Under the pieces are notes generated by a model that was not told the origin of the DNA, made no database searches, and saw only the letters and a list, made by a program, of their open reading frames with translations. Of a DNA stretch of 64,000 bases, positions 22,347-33,122 are shown in pieces (the first letter of the stretch is position 1; the number at the start of each line of letters is the position of its first letter). This DNA is from Symbiodinium natans (lineage: Eukaryota > Sar > Dinophyceae > Suessiales > Symbiodiniaceae). The translations under genes were made by a program, and so were the position numbers. Location: positions 186,001 to 250,000 of the forward strand of contig CAJNDS010002262.1 of assembly GCA_905221605.1 (NCBI GenBank), written 5' to 3'.

Positions 22347-24343
22347 TCAAGCAGGGAAGCGTGAGAACAACTCAACAGATGACTTGCGCTGGCTGCCTGC
22401 ATAGTCGGGGTGCGCTTCATACATCTGCCGCACAATGCTCCGCTTCACCGCCTCTGATAGGAGATCTCTGAGCTCCTACTATTTAAACTATTTGCTAAAC
22501 GCAACCAAAAACTATAAACCAATAATCCTATATTGCCCTTATAAGGAAGAATAGTTTTTTCGGGGGTGGATCTTAAGAAAATAGTAGTCTCTTCTAGGTT
22601 GTCAACTTCATATCTTGGATCCTGGGCTAAATTCAAGAGGTTTCCAGCTGCTTTCTGGCATCCGGCCTTGGGTATATGCTTGATGTGCATGAAGTTGCAC
22701 ATGCCACCGCGCGCGCACCGCGTCCTTGGAGGGCCCCGAAGAAGGCACCATGGGTATCTTAAAGGGTGTATAGGGGTTATATAAGGGTTCCCCAATTAAG
22801 GGCCCATATTAAAGGACGATGTAGCTACCCTCAGATATTGTATCAAATTTAGTGTACCCATGGTTTGGGGGGGCTACTTCTCTTTGTTTTGTCTGACTTC
22901 TCTTTTTTTGTCTGAAAGTATTCCTTCCCCGAAGGATGCTGACTTGACTTCAGCCACCCCCACACGTACCACACCAACTCCAAAGAATCCCAATCCCAAC
23001 TCCCATGGTGCAGAAAGAGCCCTCTGTCTTGTGTCTTGGCGACCAAGATGCTCGTGGAAAGCCCTACACCGAGCTTCTCGAAAGTCGGCAACAGGGCTGA
23101 ACCTGGCAAGAGTCAGAGACCAGCGACCCCAATGTGAAAGCTTACGAAAATAGGGGGGTACCCGGGGTACCCTACAATAGACTCCCTTATAAGATTGACC
23201 CCGATAAGGTACCCAGAATTTCGGAAACAACCATGTTCTACCGTGTTCTACCACAACCCGAAGCCCCGCGCCATCCCGCGCCCCATAGATCGAAGATGAT
23301 GGAATGCATGGGAGCATGGAGGTAAGAATTCGATGTGCGTATATTTAAATGTATAGGTACAGAATGAGATATATATATATATGTACATATATGTACTTTT
23401 TTCCTTGTATTTACCGTTGATGTATTTAATTCTGTGTTCATGTATCTACGCATATTCATCTACGTACATCCTCATACTGCAAGGCTACCGAGTCCGGGCC
23501 CTTTATTCGTCTGCACGCGCTTGGGAGTTCACTGGCACACATCTGCGAGCCTGCAATATGTCAACAGAAAGGTTTAGGGTTTATAGATTTATAGGGCTTA
23601 TAAGGCTTAGGGTTCTCGAACGTTTGGACCCTCTTTGGGTAGCCTATGAAATGACGCCTGATGTAAACTTGGTGCACCTGAGCTCAACAGCTAAGTACAT
23701 GGCTCTACCGATGTTTGCCTGAGGAGAAGTCGTCGGAAGCTGCTTGAAAATCGTTCGACACATGCGCGCCAAGAACCCGGGACCCTAACCCTGAACTCTA
23801 AACCCTAAACCCTAGAAAGCAGAAACAAGGTACCGCACAACAGGTCACTACAGAAGCAGGACGGGCGGGCTCTACGTTGACAAGGCGGCTGCCATAGAAG
23901 CGGTTAGACATCTGTTGCTGTGCCTGGTAGGAGTGCTTAGGGTTTAGGGTTTAGGGTTGAGGGTTAGGGTTTAGGGTTTGCGCTGCAGAATGATCAAGAC
24001 ACTTGGGGCTGCTCTCCTGAGGATGCTGATCATAACCTTGACTCAGCTCAGCATCAGAATCTGTAGAGCCGATGGAAGCAAGCTTGAGGCTTGGGATATA
24101 TCACAAGGACTCAAGGATTATGATCTTGAGCCTTGGCAGCATCGTCATCGTTGAAGTACCTGGATGCCCAGAGATACGCAGCAATACCCAGGGATACCCA
24201 GGGATACCCAGGTTGCATGTCACTTTCTTCTGGAGGAACAAGGACGCCAAAGGAAGAGACCTCAAACACAGCAAGGGGCACTTGCAGTAGACATGTCCGA
24301 GCATGTGCTCTGAGACGTTGTCCAGCACAACCATGTCTTCGAT
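22347..24343 (-). CDS. U2AF1: U2AF small subunit (U2AF35), 3' half: UHM/RRM, second zinc finger and C-terminus
   Basis: U2AF35 reads the AG of 3' splice sites in the nuclear spliceosome. Exons: 24282-24343 (IEDMVVLDNVSEHMLGHVYC), 24132-24159 (YFNDDDAAK), 23871-23923 (AQQQMSNRFYGSRLVNV), 23052-23102 (FSPVADFREARCRAFH), 22667-22724 (TRCARGGMCNFMHIKHIPK) and 22347-22451, ending in TGA. Phases match throughout. Joining 23052-23102 to 22667-22724 restores an exact C-x7-C-x5-C-x3-H zinc finger. Donors are GT, GC, GC, GC and GC. The first half of the protein is absent immediately upstream, but exons at 48142-49194 supply exactly the missing part in a compatible phase. The C-terminal tail is short and lacks an RS domain. 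Introns hold family III, V and IX elements, and one exon is bracketed by telomere-like arrays. Confidence 0.9.
22474..22588. mobile_element. Introner-like element, family V
   Basis: Inverted ends CTACTATTTAAAC and GATCTTAAGAAAATAGTAG. It lies in the last U2AF35 intron (22452-22666), starting about 20 nt from the acceptor. Relatives: 40823-40930 and 51071-51182. Confidence 0.6.
22740..22835. mobile_element. Introner-like element, family IX
   Basis: Shares AAGGGCCCATATTAAAGGAC with 1687-1815. It occupies the intron just upstream of the U2AF35 exon at 22667-22724. Confidence 0.4.
23140..23232. mobile_element. Introner-like element, family III
   Basis: Ends CTTACGAAAATAGGGGGGTA and TACCCAGAATTTCGGAAAC. 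It ends about 38 nt before the acceptor of the U2AF35 exon at 23052-23102. Confidence 0.65.
23783..23814 (-). repeat. CCCTAAA telomere-like array
   Basis: Degenerate units just downstream (transcription sense) of the donor of the U2AF35 exon at 23871-23923; the transcript reads TTTAGGG. Confidence 0.75.
23936..23979 (+). repeat. TTTAGGG telomere-like array
   Basis: About six units ending 12 nt from the acceptor of the U2AF35 exon at 23871-23923; the transcript reads CCCTAAA. With 23783-23814 it brackets that exon in inverted orientation. Confidence 0.85.
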
Positions 24344-24368
24344 CTCAGGGCTTGCATATAATCAGGAG

Positions 24369-24470
24369 TTGGGATGTTCCCCCTGGTAGTAACAGTGCTT
24401 AATAGGGACTATAATAGGGGGGTACGATAATCCCTATTAAGGACTGCTCGTATAAGGGGCGTCATCCCAA
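24369..24470. mobile_element. Introner/MITE-like element, family I
   Basis: Ends TTGGGATGTTCCCCC and GGCGTCATCCCAAG. It lies immediately upstream of the U2AF35 exon at 24282-24343. Its far end carries ACT-GCTTGGGATG, the same donor context used by the family I copy at 46572-46684. A protein-like stretch (SDKKQRKRTESSQKEA) precedes it on the minus strand. Confidence 0.75.
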
Positions 24471-24479
24471 GCAGTGAGT

Positions 24480-25700
24480 CAAGCAGACGGCGCCCGCTGC
24501 ATGTGCTTCTTTCTGAGAGCTTTCTGTTCGCTTTCGCTGTTTCTTGTCCGAGACGTCGAGCGTGGGTAGGATCCTATGAACCTGCACATGCACAGAAGAT
24601 CAGAAGCCCATGGGGTCAACAAGTTTAATTAGCCTTGTTTGGTCGACAATCTTCAGGGGTAGGTCGACATGGCATGGTCTCCTGAAATTGATCTTGCTAC
24701 CGTTTATGAGAATCATGATCAGATCGCAATCAGCAATCCAGAAAATGCACGTCTGGCTCATGCTTAGTGAAACGAAACCTGTGATGTCACTACAAACTGC
24801 GCAGTGATTCTGCACAATGTGACAGTGACGGCAAAGCATCGTGCCAGATGCGTCCTGTGAAATCTACCGGAGGAGAAAGGACCTGGTGATGCACTAACCA
24901 AAATGGCATACTGATGTGTTGGAGGCATCCAGCTTGAAAACTCCGTGATCAGATGCAGGATGTTCCTCGCGGCAAGGCGCTGCCATCAAGGGTTGGAGGT
25001 CACAACTCCTACACCACAGTTTCCCCGCCCCAAAAAAATGATTGTAACCTTTGCTCAAAAGATGCCTACTATACGCTTAGAGTGCTATACAAACCCACCC
25101 AAGCAGCTCTTCTTTCACTCGTATCTTGGCTTGCTTACCAAGAGCCCGATAGCATGAGGAACCGCATGCGAGCTAAAACGAGAAGATACGGAGGACAAAA
25201 GTACAGCACAGTGCGATTTACTTGGCCTGGCTGTCCGACCAGTTCATCCACTGGAACAAGCTCAATCAACAAACCGTTCCAGGCAGAGGACCTTTGTGGA
25301 GGAGTCTGGCGTACTAGCATGTGCGATGAGTGGTAGCTGAGGTGTAAATGCTCCTTAATCAAGGGCCTTGGGAAAGAGCCGCTAGGCAAGGGACGTCCCT
25401 TCACGCCTTCAGTGATTCAGACTCGAAAGTCGAAAGTGGCAACCCGATACAGGACAGAAAGCAGATCGACCTCAGCAAAGTCCGGCTCCTACTTCTTGAG
25501 GCCAAGTGGGTCATCGTCATCCTGGCGGCGAGCGGTCTTTTAGTCGTTGAGAATATTCGGGTTTCGGGATTAGGGTTTACTCCATGTGCTCGTGCAATCT
25601 CATGCGGAACACTACCGGGCCCGCGCAGCCTCTCCAGCCACACGCGTTCTGACACGCGCTGAAGATCCAGACCAGCAAGTTAAATTTACAAATGACCCTG
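24480..25700. other. Unresolved ORFs, no gene assigned
   Basis: Several short frames on both strands have protein-like stretches, for example plus-strand GGQKYSTVRFTWPGCPTS near 25190-25250 and minus-strand LDVSDKKQRKRTESSQ near 24510-24560. None could be linked by splice sites to a recognised gene. Confidence 0.3.
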
Positions 25701-25707
25701 AACCCAA

Positions 25708-25775
25708 ACCCCACACCCTAAACCCTAAACCCCTAAACCCTAAACCCTAAACCCGAAACCCTAAACCCCAAACCC
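25708..25775 (-). repeat. CCCTAAA telomere-like array
   Basis: About eight units, some CCCCTAAA or CCCGAAA. Donor-side neighbour of the micro-exon at 25779-25817. Confidence 0.85.
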
Positions 25776-25778
25776 CAC

Positions 25779-25817
25779 CTCCTCCTCATCAGAGAACTCC
25801 AGGCTGTCGAGCCGCTC
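25779..25817 (-). CDS. Probable 39-nt exon, acidic peptide
   Basis: Reads ERLDSLEFSDEEE between an acceptor (TAAAG followed by GAG) and a GT donor (GAG followed by GTGGGG). It is enclosed by inverted telomere-like arrays. Strongly protein-like but too short to assign. Confidence 0.45.
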
Positions 25818-25887
25818 CTTTAGAGTCCGCATCGACGGGTCAAGTCAGTCCGGGCCAGAGAGCCCAAAACCCCTTAATTAAGGAATG

Positions 25888-25950
25888 CTAGGGTTTAGGG
25901 CTTAGGGCTTAGGGTTTAGGGTTTTTAGGGTTTAGGATTTCAGGTTTAAC
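25888..25950 (+). repeat. TTTAGGG telomere-like array
   Basis: About seven units, several TTAGGGC. Inverted partner of 25708-25775. Confidence 0.85.
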
Positions 25951-26654
25951 TATAAAGGGGTCCGTAGTATGATTTAAGGTATGTACCTTAATTAAGGGGT
26001 ATTGGGTTCTTTGGGAAGCAGAATGGGCCCTTGATTGGGGAACCCTTGTGTACCCCATACGGCCCATGCTTCAGAACCCTTCAAAGAAGGCCCCATGTAC
26101 CCTCCTACGACCCGTAAACCCTGAACTCCTGAATCAACCCACGTTCCGCCCTAAGTGAGAAGGCCTGCACGTCTAAGACTCCCTGATCTGCGAAGCGCCG
26201 GTTGAAGCATCCATTGCCATGAAGATTGCAATTGGTGCGGTATCCTTCATGGACATGCCCTCGTGGCGGTCACCATAGGTCCCCGAAGGACGCCGACCAC
26301 CCTCAGCACAAGAAAAAATGAGCGAAATCGATCCCGGAAACACACACGGAAGGCGTAGGCTTTTGAGGCCGAGCTTCGGAGTTTGAAGGTTGAAGCTAGA
26401 AAGCCCTTGCGCAAGTAGCGTGAGGAAGAAACGGCGCCTTGCAACCAGGTCGCATGAGCAGCAGGGGAGGGCGCGTCAGCCGCCACAACGGCACCTTCAG
26501 AACAGCAGCACCAAAAGCTTTCTCATACAAAGACCGCGACCCAAAGCTCAGCACGATTCTCGCAAGTGCTGCCCTCCCACAGACAGCCAGCAGCGGACAA
26601 GATAGCGGAAGTATACTTCGAGACTTAACTATGTCCTTGACACAGTAATAACCA

Positions 26655-26750
26655 TAATGGAAATAATAATAATAATAATGATAATGATAATACTAGTAGT
26701 AGTAGTAGTAGTAGTAGCAGTAGTAGTAGTAATAATAATAATAATTTTTT
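26655..26750. repeat. ATA/ATG and TAG trinucleotide repeats
   Basis: Runs of AATAAT, then about fifteen TAG/CAG units, then AAT units. Simple sequence. Confidence 0.9.
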
Positions 26751-26989
26751 CAATACTCTTTCAATGCTGTCTGAACCCTCTGCTTGCTGACTCGCGCACC
26801 GGTGTCCCGCGGTGTGGAAGCTCCCGACGAGGCACTCGCCGAGTCCTCCGGAAGCTGGAGTACTATAAGGGCCTTAAACATTAGAATAGGGTTTTGGGGG
26901 GGGTTATTGTGGTTTCATTACAAAAGGACTATAAGGGAATATCCGCCGAGGCCTCGGGCCCAGCAGGCCCCTCCCTTTTCGCCTCCCAC

Positions 26990-27013
26990 CCCCCCACCCA
27001 CCCCCACACCCCC

Positions 27014-27077
<64 letters not shown>

Positions 27078-27160
27078 ACCCCCCCCTACCCCCCCTACCC
27101 CCCCTACCCCCACCCTACCCCCCCCCCGACCCCCCCCACCCCACCCCCCTCCACGCCCCC
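26990..27160. repeat. Long poly-C tract
   Basis: About 170 bp that is nearly all C on the plus strand, with a few A and T; single uninterrupted runs exceed 20 C. Pro- or Gly-only frames through it are not genes. Such G-rich DNA can form quadruplexes, and assembly length is unreliable here. Confidence 0.9.
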
Positions 27161-27184
27161 CCTATCCCGCTTCCAAAGCCACTG

Positions 27185-27720
27185 TAGGATATTCGTGAAA
27201 GGCGGAAGGTTTTCCTGGAGCGACGCGCTGGCTACTGCCGCCCGTGGAAGCACAGCGCGCCATGCTCGCCCCGGGCGCTGTGCTGGGCCAGGCCGAGGCG
27301 GGTCGCGTAGCGTTAAAATTATTAGTACATATTCCGACCCCGCTAGTATCTGCCAGGCGTTCCCTCTCAGGGACTCTTCCTTCGCGTACAATGGGGATGT
27401 GATGCCCGGTGCTTGCATCGTTTGTACCGCATCCGCTCCTATACCTGAAGCAAATGCATAAACATAAAACGGCACAAGATGATCCTGACTACCGTGGGGT
27501 CCTATGCCACACAGGCAAAATCATTTGAAGAACCGCGCGCCTCCTCCTCCGCAAAGCCGAAGTCGGCGGCCTGGCACAAGACGTTGATAAAAATCATGTT
27601 TCTCACTCCAGCTAAGCCATGCGATCTTCCAGCAAAATCAGAAGGCACTGCAGGAAACCATGTCGCACGCTTGAAGGAGCCATGATGACTAGCAACAGGA
27701 GTCTCATGTAGCGTCCACAT
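27185..27720 (-). CDS. Exons of an unidentified protein
   Basis: Two protein-like stretches on the minus strand. About 27530-27600 reads AADFGFAEEEARGSSNDF after a GCCAG acceptor. About 27300-27450 reads IGADAVQTMQAPGITSPLYA and EESLRGNAWQILAG after a TTCAG acceptor, with a GC donor possible after WQIL. The exons could not be joined with certainty and no family was recognised. Confidence 0.35.
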
Positions 27721-27829
27721 GTGTGCACACAGACTGTGCAGGTCGCCTGCAGCACCACCGGTCCAGCTGCCTCGAAAGATTTACTCGGTATAAGGTTTCA
27801 GCAATGTTTGCAGCAGGCAACCCTCAACC

Positions 27830-28690
27830 CTAAACCGCAAACCCTAAACCCTAAATCCCTTGCGGCGCGGGGTTGCACTTCAGGTTTCATGACATGCAGA
27901 GTGCCTCGACGACGGTGGTGCCGTCAGCCACTGGGTCGCCTGCACATGCGGCAACCTATAATAAGCTCGTCAGCCTGGATCTTCTGGGGTTTAGGGTTTG
28001 GGGTGTAGGGCTGGAGTGCGCACCTAAGGGTCCGGAGCTTTATGGGATTCAAGGCAACCCAAGGTAGAATGCAATACAACTGTGACAGTCCAGCAATGGG
28101 ATCAGCGACCTGTGTCGATGGAGGGGGGGCGGGGGACCTCGCTGGGGCGTCGCCACCAGTTCGGAGGGCGCCTGACAAGCAGCTACCAACTGGAGGCGTT
28201 TCGGGCTATTCGGAGGCTGACGTTGAGATGTTGACGGGATGAATGGTATGAGGCTGAGGGCTGATGTTCTCGGGCTGGAGGGATCTAAGTTTAGGGGTTG
28301 AGGAGGTTCGGGCGTTGGGGTTGAGGGTTTATTAAGGGCTTAGAGGGTGCTTTGTGGCTCGGGCATGAGGGGCTTAGGGCTTTAGGATGTAGCCTGGAGG
28401 GGGCGTGTTTAGTAAACTTAGGGCTAAGCGCCTGAGGGGCTCAGGGTTTTTAATATGATGTGGTTTAAGCCTCAGGGGGATAAATTCAGGGCCTAGGCTT
28501 TTGTTGTTGGCTCTTTTGGCGTTTAGTGGCTCAATGTTTGTGATTGTGTTGTTGTGTACTGCTTCGGGTTCAAAACCTTACTGGTGGCATTTGCATCAAC
28601 AAGACTCACAGCTTTTGGCCGACCAGAGTGTCCTACTGTCTTCGGTATACTTCGAAGTGCTATCGAGATAGGAAACCCCCAAATAGAAAT
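27830..28690. other. Non-coding stretch with degenerate TTAGGG words
   Basis: From 28230 to 28510 the sequence is rich in decayed TTTAGGG-like words (GGGCTTAGGG, GTTGAGGG) without regular spacing. No gene is supported. Confidence 0.45.
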
Positions 28691-28693
28691 GTC

Positions 28694-29211
28694 TCAATAG
28701 TCGTTATCGTGAAAGCATTTCCTCTGTGTCGGCCCTTTGGCCACCGACCCCACCCCGAAACACAGCAGACCAGCTTTCTTGCAGTTCGCTGAAACCCCTG
28801 ATCCCATTCGCACAGCAAAGGCCAGCCCGACCTCCACGCTCAGGTCGAGAAAGGTCCTGACAAGCGAAGGGCCACGATGGCAACATGGAGCCTTCCGACC
28901 GAAAAGCGGTACCAGTACGGTTTTCTGGGGCACGGACCCTCGTGCCGGCGGCGGGGAGATGTCTCCAGCCTCCATCTCTTCCCTCGCCGGACCTGGTTGC
29001 GGTGACTGCACAAGGCCTGTGGCAAGGCCTGATGCAGCAAGCAATACCTAAATTGTTGCCCCGGAATTGGCTTCAAACAGGAACAACCTGCACTGTCCCA
29101 AGCCCGGCAAGACCAAAGAATTGCCCCCCCCCCCCCCGAACTGGAATGGAAGGTTCGGCAGCTTTGCTTGTGAACCCTGAGCTTGCAGCTGACGATTGGT
29201 GCTTCAGGCAC
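28694..29211 (-). CDS. Possible exon(s), unidentified
   Basis: After a CCCCAG acceptor near 28920 the minus strand stays open for more than 60 codons in two frames (for example LVRTFLDLSVEVGLAFAVRM and GFSELQESWSAVFRGG). The reading frame cannot be chosen, and no family was recognised. Confidence 0.25.
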
Positions 29212-30049
29212 GCCTGCACCAGAGGGCTGGAGATTGAGGCTCAGGTTTCACTGCCGGAACGAGGTCCATGACAACGCTTCAATAACCCATGCCTGCATCA
29301 TGCATACCATGACGGCCTAAAAAATGACCCCAGAATGGCTGCTCGCAGATACAGATATCCGATGCATTTACGCCCTTCAGAAGCAACGCTGCTCTAATCC
29401 TGGCTTCCTGCATTGCTCTCCATCCCGCCCGGGCTCTTTTTCGATATCAGAAGCGATCACGTGTACACTGGATGCGACTCACCATCGGTATCGATGTCGT
29501 TTCGAATCGCAGCAAAGAAGATGCACTTGTATCCTTGGCGCGACGGAAAGCAACTTTGCGGCTCAAAACCAAGCAGTCTTTGAGGCCAAGCTGGAGTTGG
29601 AGATTTGCGGATCGCCACGAGTGTGCGATTCGGCGCCGAGTTGCGGGTTCGGTACAGGCACTTGCTGTTGGTGGTGTAGAAGCCTTCCCGGAAATCCTCT
29701 CAGGGCAGCAAATAGTCGCGCACTTATGAGAGAGCATGCTGGAAGCCGGTGCAAAATCGAATCCTGAAAACTAAAACGTGAGGGCACTGGACTTGAAGTG
29801 ATCATTTTCAGAGTTGCCTTGTGACTCTTTTGCCTCCTTTGCTCGGTTCCTTCCTTCCCTCTCTGGTCTTGGCAAAATTATTTGCCTTGTTGTTTCTTCT
29901 TCTTCTTCTTCTCGCTTCTGCTGCTTCTTCGTCTTCAAACGGCGGCTCCTGAAGGCTTGCTTTAGCGCCTTCAGGATGTGTAGGAGCATGAGGGGGAACT
30001 TGTCCCCAAGCTTTTACAGACAGACCGGCAGCTGCTCGTTGGTGCAGGG

Positions 30050-32484
30050 TCATGTGTAGTCCGGCTTATTTTCTTCCAGGGGTTCTACCTCGGACCCTCA
30101 AGGTTGTACCCCTTGGGTTGGGGTCCCTTTTGTAAGGACCCCTAAGGGATTATAAGGGCCATACTGGGATTATTTTAAGGAGAACCTTTAGGGGTACATC
30201 CTTAGGGGTGCGAGTCTGACTCCTGTGAATTCTGGCCCTCGGCAGCAGGCGCGGCCTAATGGGGTCTGCGCTGCATCCGATGCAGCAGCAGCTCTCTACG
30301 AAGTCTGCAAGTCCTCCTCCCTGAATACGAAGTACTTCTGGATGGCCGGCTTGATCTCTTCCCAGCTCAGCTCAATGGAGATCTGAGCACGACGCCGGCT
30401 TCCACGAGCTTTCAGAAAACACATGGAGGCTCATAAAAGTTGTCAGAAGTAGGGTTCTAGAGTTGTCAGAATTAGGGTTCTAAGCACACTAACTTAGGCT
30501 AGAAGTATCATCAGTTCTCACCCTACTTATCACGACCCCTGAACCTCCCAGTCGGCACGTAGATGGTGTCTGATCCCTAAGCGAAGGGCTTCCGGCACCG
30601 AGATGTTGTTTGGGGAATGCGTAGGGGGGAGGGGGGGTTTTGGAGGTTCCAATCAAGACTTGGCATGGCCGCAAGGAAGACCAGAAGATCGCAGATGGTG
30701 TAGGGTTTGGGGCCTTAGGGTTTAAAATTTAGGGTTTAGTAAGGGTTTATTGCTTAGGGTTCGGGGCCATTGGCATAACTGTACCAGAGAAACGGTGTGG
30801 CTTCACTGCAAACCCACTGAAATCCACTCGGAGCCCAGGCCCTCGACTAGGCAGTGCTTGAGGAGTGGGCATTGTCCGGCTGCTCTGCGAAGTGGTACAG
30901 CAGCCTAAGTAGTAGCCGGAATGTTGAGCTAATATGCAAACACATGACCCTCTCAAAACGCACCTGGTGCTTCAGTAAGTGCGCCCGGACCGGACACAGC
31001 GGGGTGCTAGCCATCAGATGCCAGGCGGCGGCCCTATGTTTGTCCAAAGGCCACCAGGCCTATCAGGGCAGAGCGTGCAGCAACAGAAGGCGGTCTGCCA
31101 CCAAAGTGCTCATGCGGTCATGGACCAGAGCCTGATGATGTCTGCAATTGTACGAATGTAGAGGAACACGTTCTTCGCCGTATCCAGGAAGAAGCAAGTA
31201 AGCACGGCCTGATCACAAAGGCTCATGCTTCTGCAGGAAGAGCCTTCGTGTGCAGGCGAGGCACGTCCCAGGCACCGTACTGCTCTTCATAAACATCCAC
31301 AAACTCCCCAGCGCACATGGAGAAGTCCTGGCAGGCGAATGTATGTCATCGCATGTCAAGCCTAGGCAGGGCAGGCTCTGGACTCATCAATGCATGGACC
31401 GCGCCTTACATGGGGGTTTACGATATTCTTGCACTTATTGGGGGGTGCTTATTACAAGGGAATCCTGCTATTTTGGGGGGCCTATTTTAGGGGTCCCTCA
31501 TTATCGTAAACCCCCACATGCAAAGGTGCAGTGTAGGAGATGATGGTCCTCGGGAGTTGTCTCCACTCCCGGAGGGCAAAGGATGGCGGAAGGACAAACG
31601 TCTGGGATGCAGACCCCCCGCAGATGATCACCAATGTCTCTGCGGTTCTCTAAGTTAAGCAGAAAAGGAAATACTGTGTGCGTGTGATCAGTGGTGGTCT
31701 CGTTGAGTACCCACTTGCTGCCCTGCAGCATGTGGTAGGAGAACTCGTTCCCTTGAGCTGCGTACCCGAGTCTTGCACACTCAAAGGGAAGTCGAGCAAG
31801 CCCGCTTCCAGGGGCCAAGACTCTTGGCTTTCGCACTTGTTGGCCCTTTGCGGCCTTCGGCAGGGGGATGTACTTTTGAAGCGCTTCGAGCAAGCAGCCG
31901 TATTGAGAACGGCGCTCTTCCGCACCTTCGTCTGCCCAGTCACGAACAAACTGCCGCAGCACAGTTCGAACCTTCACGCTGTTCCGCTCCTGGACCTGGT
32001 GGTCCTTTGGCAGCTCCCAGAACTCCGGGATACTTTCATCTGACCGCACCAGCATTGTCAGAAACTCTGCGTTAACCTTGGCGCGCCGGCGCATTTCTTC
32101 CACGATCTTGACACCTGGAGCTTTCATAAGTGCGAGGTCGTGTGGGTCCACCATGCACTTGAAAACCTCTTCCAGGCTCTCAATGTCAGACTCCGCGTCT
32201 TCTGCATATGCAAGCAGCGAATAGCACACATCCGCGTAGTGTCGTTGGTCTGTCACCTCTGACTCGGACTCGCTTCCTGTATCGTGGGCACAGCAATGAT
32301 CCTGACATGCAGGGTTTGCCGCCCCATGCGGGACAACCGGCTGCTGACCAGACTGTGCGGTCCATCCAGTCCCCGATGCTTGGGGAGGGGAAGCCGCATA
32401 GCCCCCAGCTCTCTGGGCACCCTGTGACAGAGACTCGTCCAGCGACGGAGGCGCGAAAAAGGCACCATGGCTTGGTGGATTCAT
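30050..32484 (-). CDS. CARNMT1: Carnosine N-methyltransferase-like protein (N2227 family)
   Basis: SAM-dependent methyltransferase; family members methylate carnosine on the imidazole ring. Exon 1 (31522-32484, ATG at 32484) gives 321 residues: a low-complexity N-terminus, then VRTVLRQFVRDWADEG (about 172-187), the SAM loop RVLAPGSGLARLPF (about 221-234) and QGNEFSYHML. Further exons: 31265-31327 (DFSMCAGEFVDVYEEQYGAWD), 31132-31208 (AVLTCFFLDTAKNVFLYI), 31030-31059 (PGGLWTNIGP, 30 nt), 30871-30904 (LLYHFAEQPDN) and 30296-30382 (ISIELSWEEIKPAIQKYF). All these junctions are in phase; donors are GC except one GT. A last exon at about 30050-30088 (VEPLEENKPDYT) is tentative, and the usual C-terminal end of the family was not found. 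The family's AGDF motif reads AGEF here. Family II and III elements lie in its introns. Confidence 0.88.
30092..30225. mobile_element. Introner-like inverted repeat, family VII (single copy)
   Basis: AAGGTTGTACCCCTTGGG and, inverted, AGGGGTACATCCTTAGGGG surround a centre with internal TAAGGACCCCTAAGGG words. It lies between the last two proposed exons of the methyltransferase gene. Confidence 0.45.
30422..30550. mobile_element. Introner-like element, family II (diverged)
   Basis: Ends CATGGAGGCTCATAA and ACCCCTGAACCTCCCAG, with GTAGGGTTCT/CACCCTACTTATC inside. It lies in the methyltransferase intron between exons 30871-30904 and 30296-30382. Confidence 0.55.
31410..31516. mobile_element. Introner-like element, family III
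   Basis: Nearly perfect ends TGGGGGTTTACGAT and ATCGTAAACCCCCA. It begins within 6 nt of the donor of methyltransferase exon 1 and fills most of the 194-nt intron. Confidence 0.75.
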
Positions 32485-32832
32485 CTCGGACTGCAAACAC
32501 ACCAGACAACCTGAACCATGGGGCTCTATTTGGGCTGCTCAACTAATAACTCACCTTTCAGCGGCGACCGCACGTGGACACAGCAAGGCTGTGGCAAGAT
32601 CGACGAAAGCTTTACCCCCACATTGTTAGGGCGAGGGTCAAGCTTAATTGGGGTCTTTTGCGCCAAGGTGGGGGGTTCTGCCCTCGAAAACCGTTGAGCT
32701 GAACGGAGCTGCGCTTCATGCTTGAGCCAAGTGGACTTGATGCCACTCGGCCATGCGCGGCTATTCTCCACACCGACCGTGCTGTGTAGGTCAAAAGATA
32801 TTCGGCATTCTTCGGCTGCTAGGAACCCTTAA

Positions 32833-32912
32833 AGCCCTCTGAAAAACATTCCTGAATATGATCCTCTTAAACCCAACAAGGGAAAGCATAAAATGTCCCA
32901 GGGGCCTACCTG
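32833..32912. mobile_element. Introner-like element, family VIII
   Basis: Shares CCCTCTGAAAAA, ATCCTCTT, CCCAACAAG and AAATGTCCCA with 62811-62887 in the same order and spacing, in otherwise unrelated surroundings. Confidence 0.55.
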
Positions 32913-32941
32913 GCCTACTGCTGCGTCCGGAAGACGGAGCA

Positions 32942-33023
32942 GCCCTAAACCCTAAACCCTAAACCCTAAACCCTAAACCCTAAACCCCATCAACCCCATC
33001 AACCCTCTCAACCCTATCAACCC
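32942..33023 (-). repeat. CCCTAAA telomere-like array with CCCATCAA variants
   Basis: Six perfect CCCTAAA units followed by CCCCATCAA and CCCTATCAA variants. Downstream lies a probable exon (33024-33110; minus strand reads GEASQLERMLTAPAAKG before a GTAAAA donor). Confidence 0.85.
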
Positions 33024-33122
33024 TAAGGGCACTTTTACCCTTTCGCGGCCGGCGCTGTCAGCATCCTCTCAAGCTGCGAAGCTTCGCCTTGACACACGGC
33101 TCTGCCCGCTGCGCATGAAGAG

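Noticed and set aside
24165-24215. CRISPR-like or satellite repeat at CAGGGATACC
   Set aside because: Only three short direct units without spacers; simple local duplication in an intron.
26784-27461. A 225-codon plus-strand frame with a poly-Pro centre
   Set aside because: The centre is the poly-C tract; the flanks have no consistent coding character on this strand, and splice-like exons are on the other strand.
29771-30053. Lys/Arg/Glu-rich minus-strand frames as the C-terminus of the methyltransferase
   Set aside because: Composition follows a CTTCTT repeat, and the expected family motif is absent.
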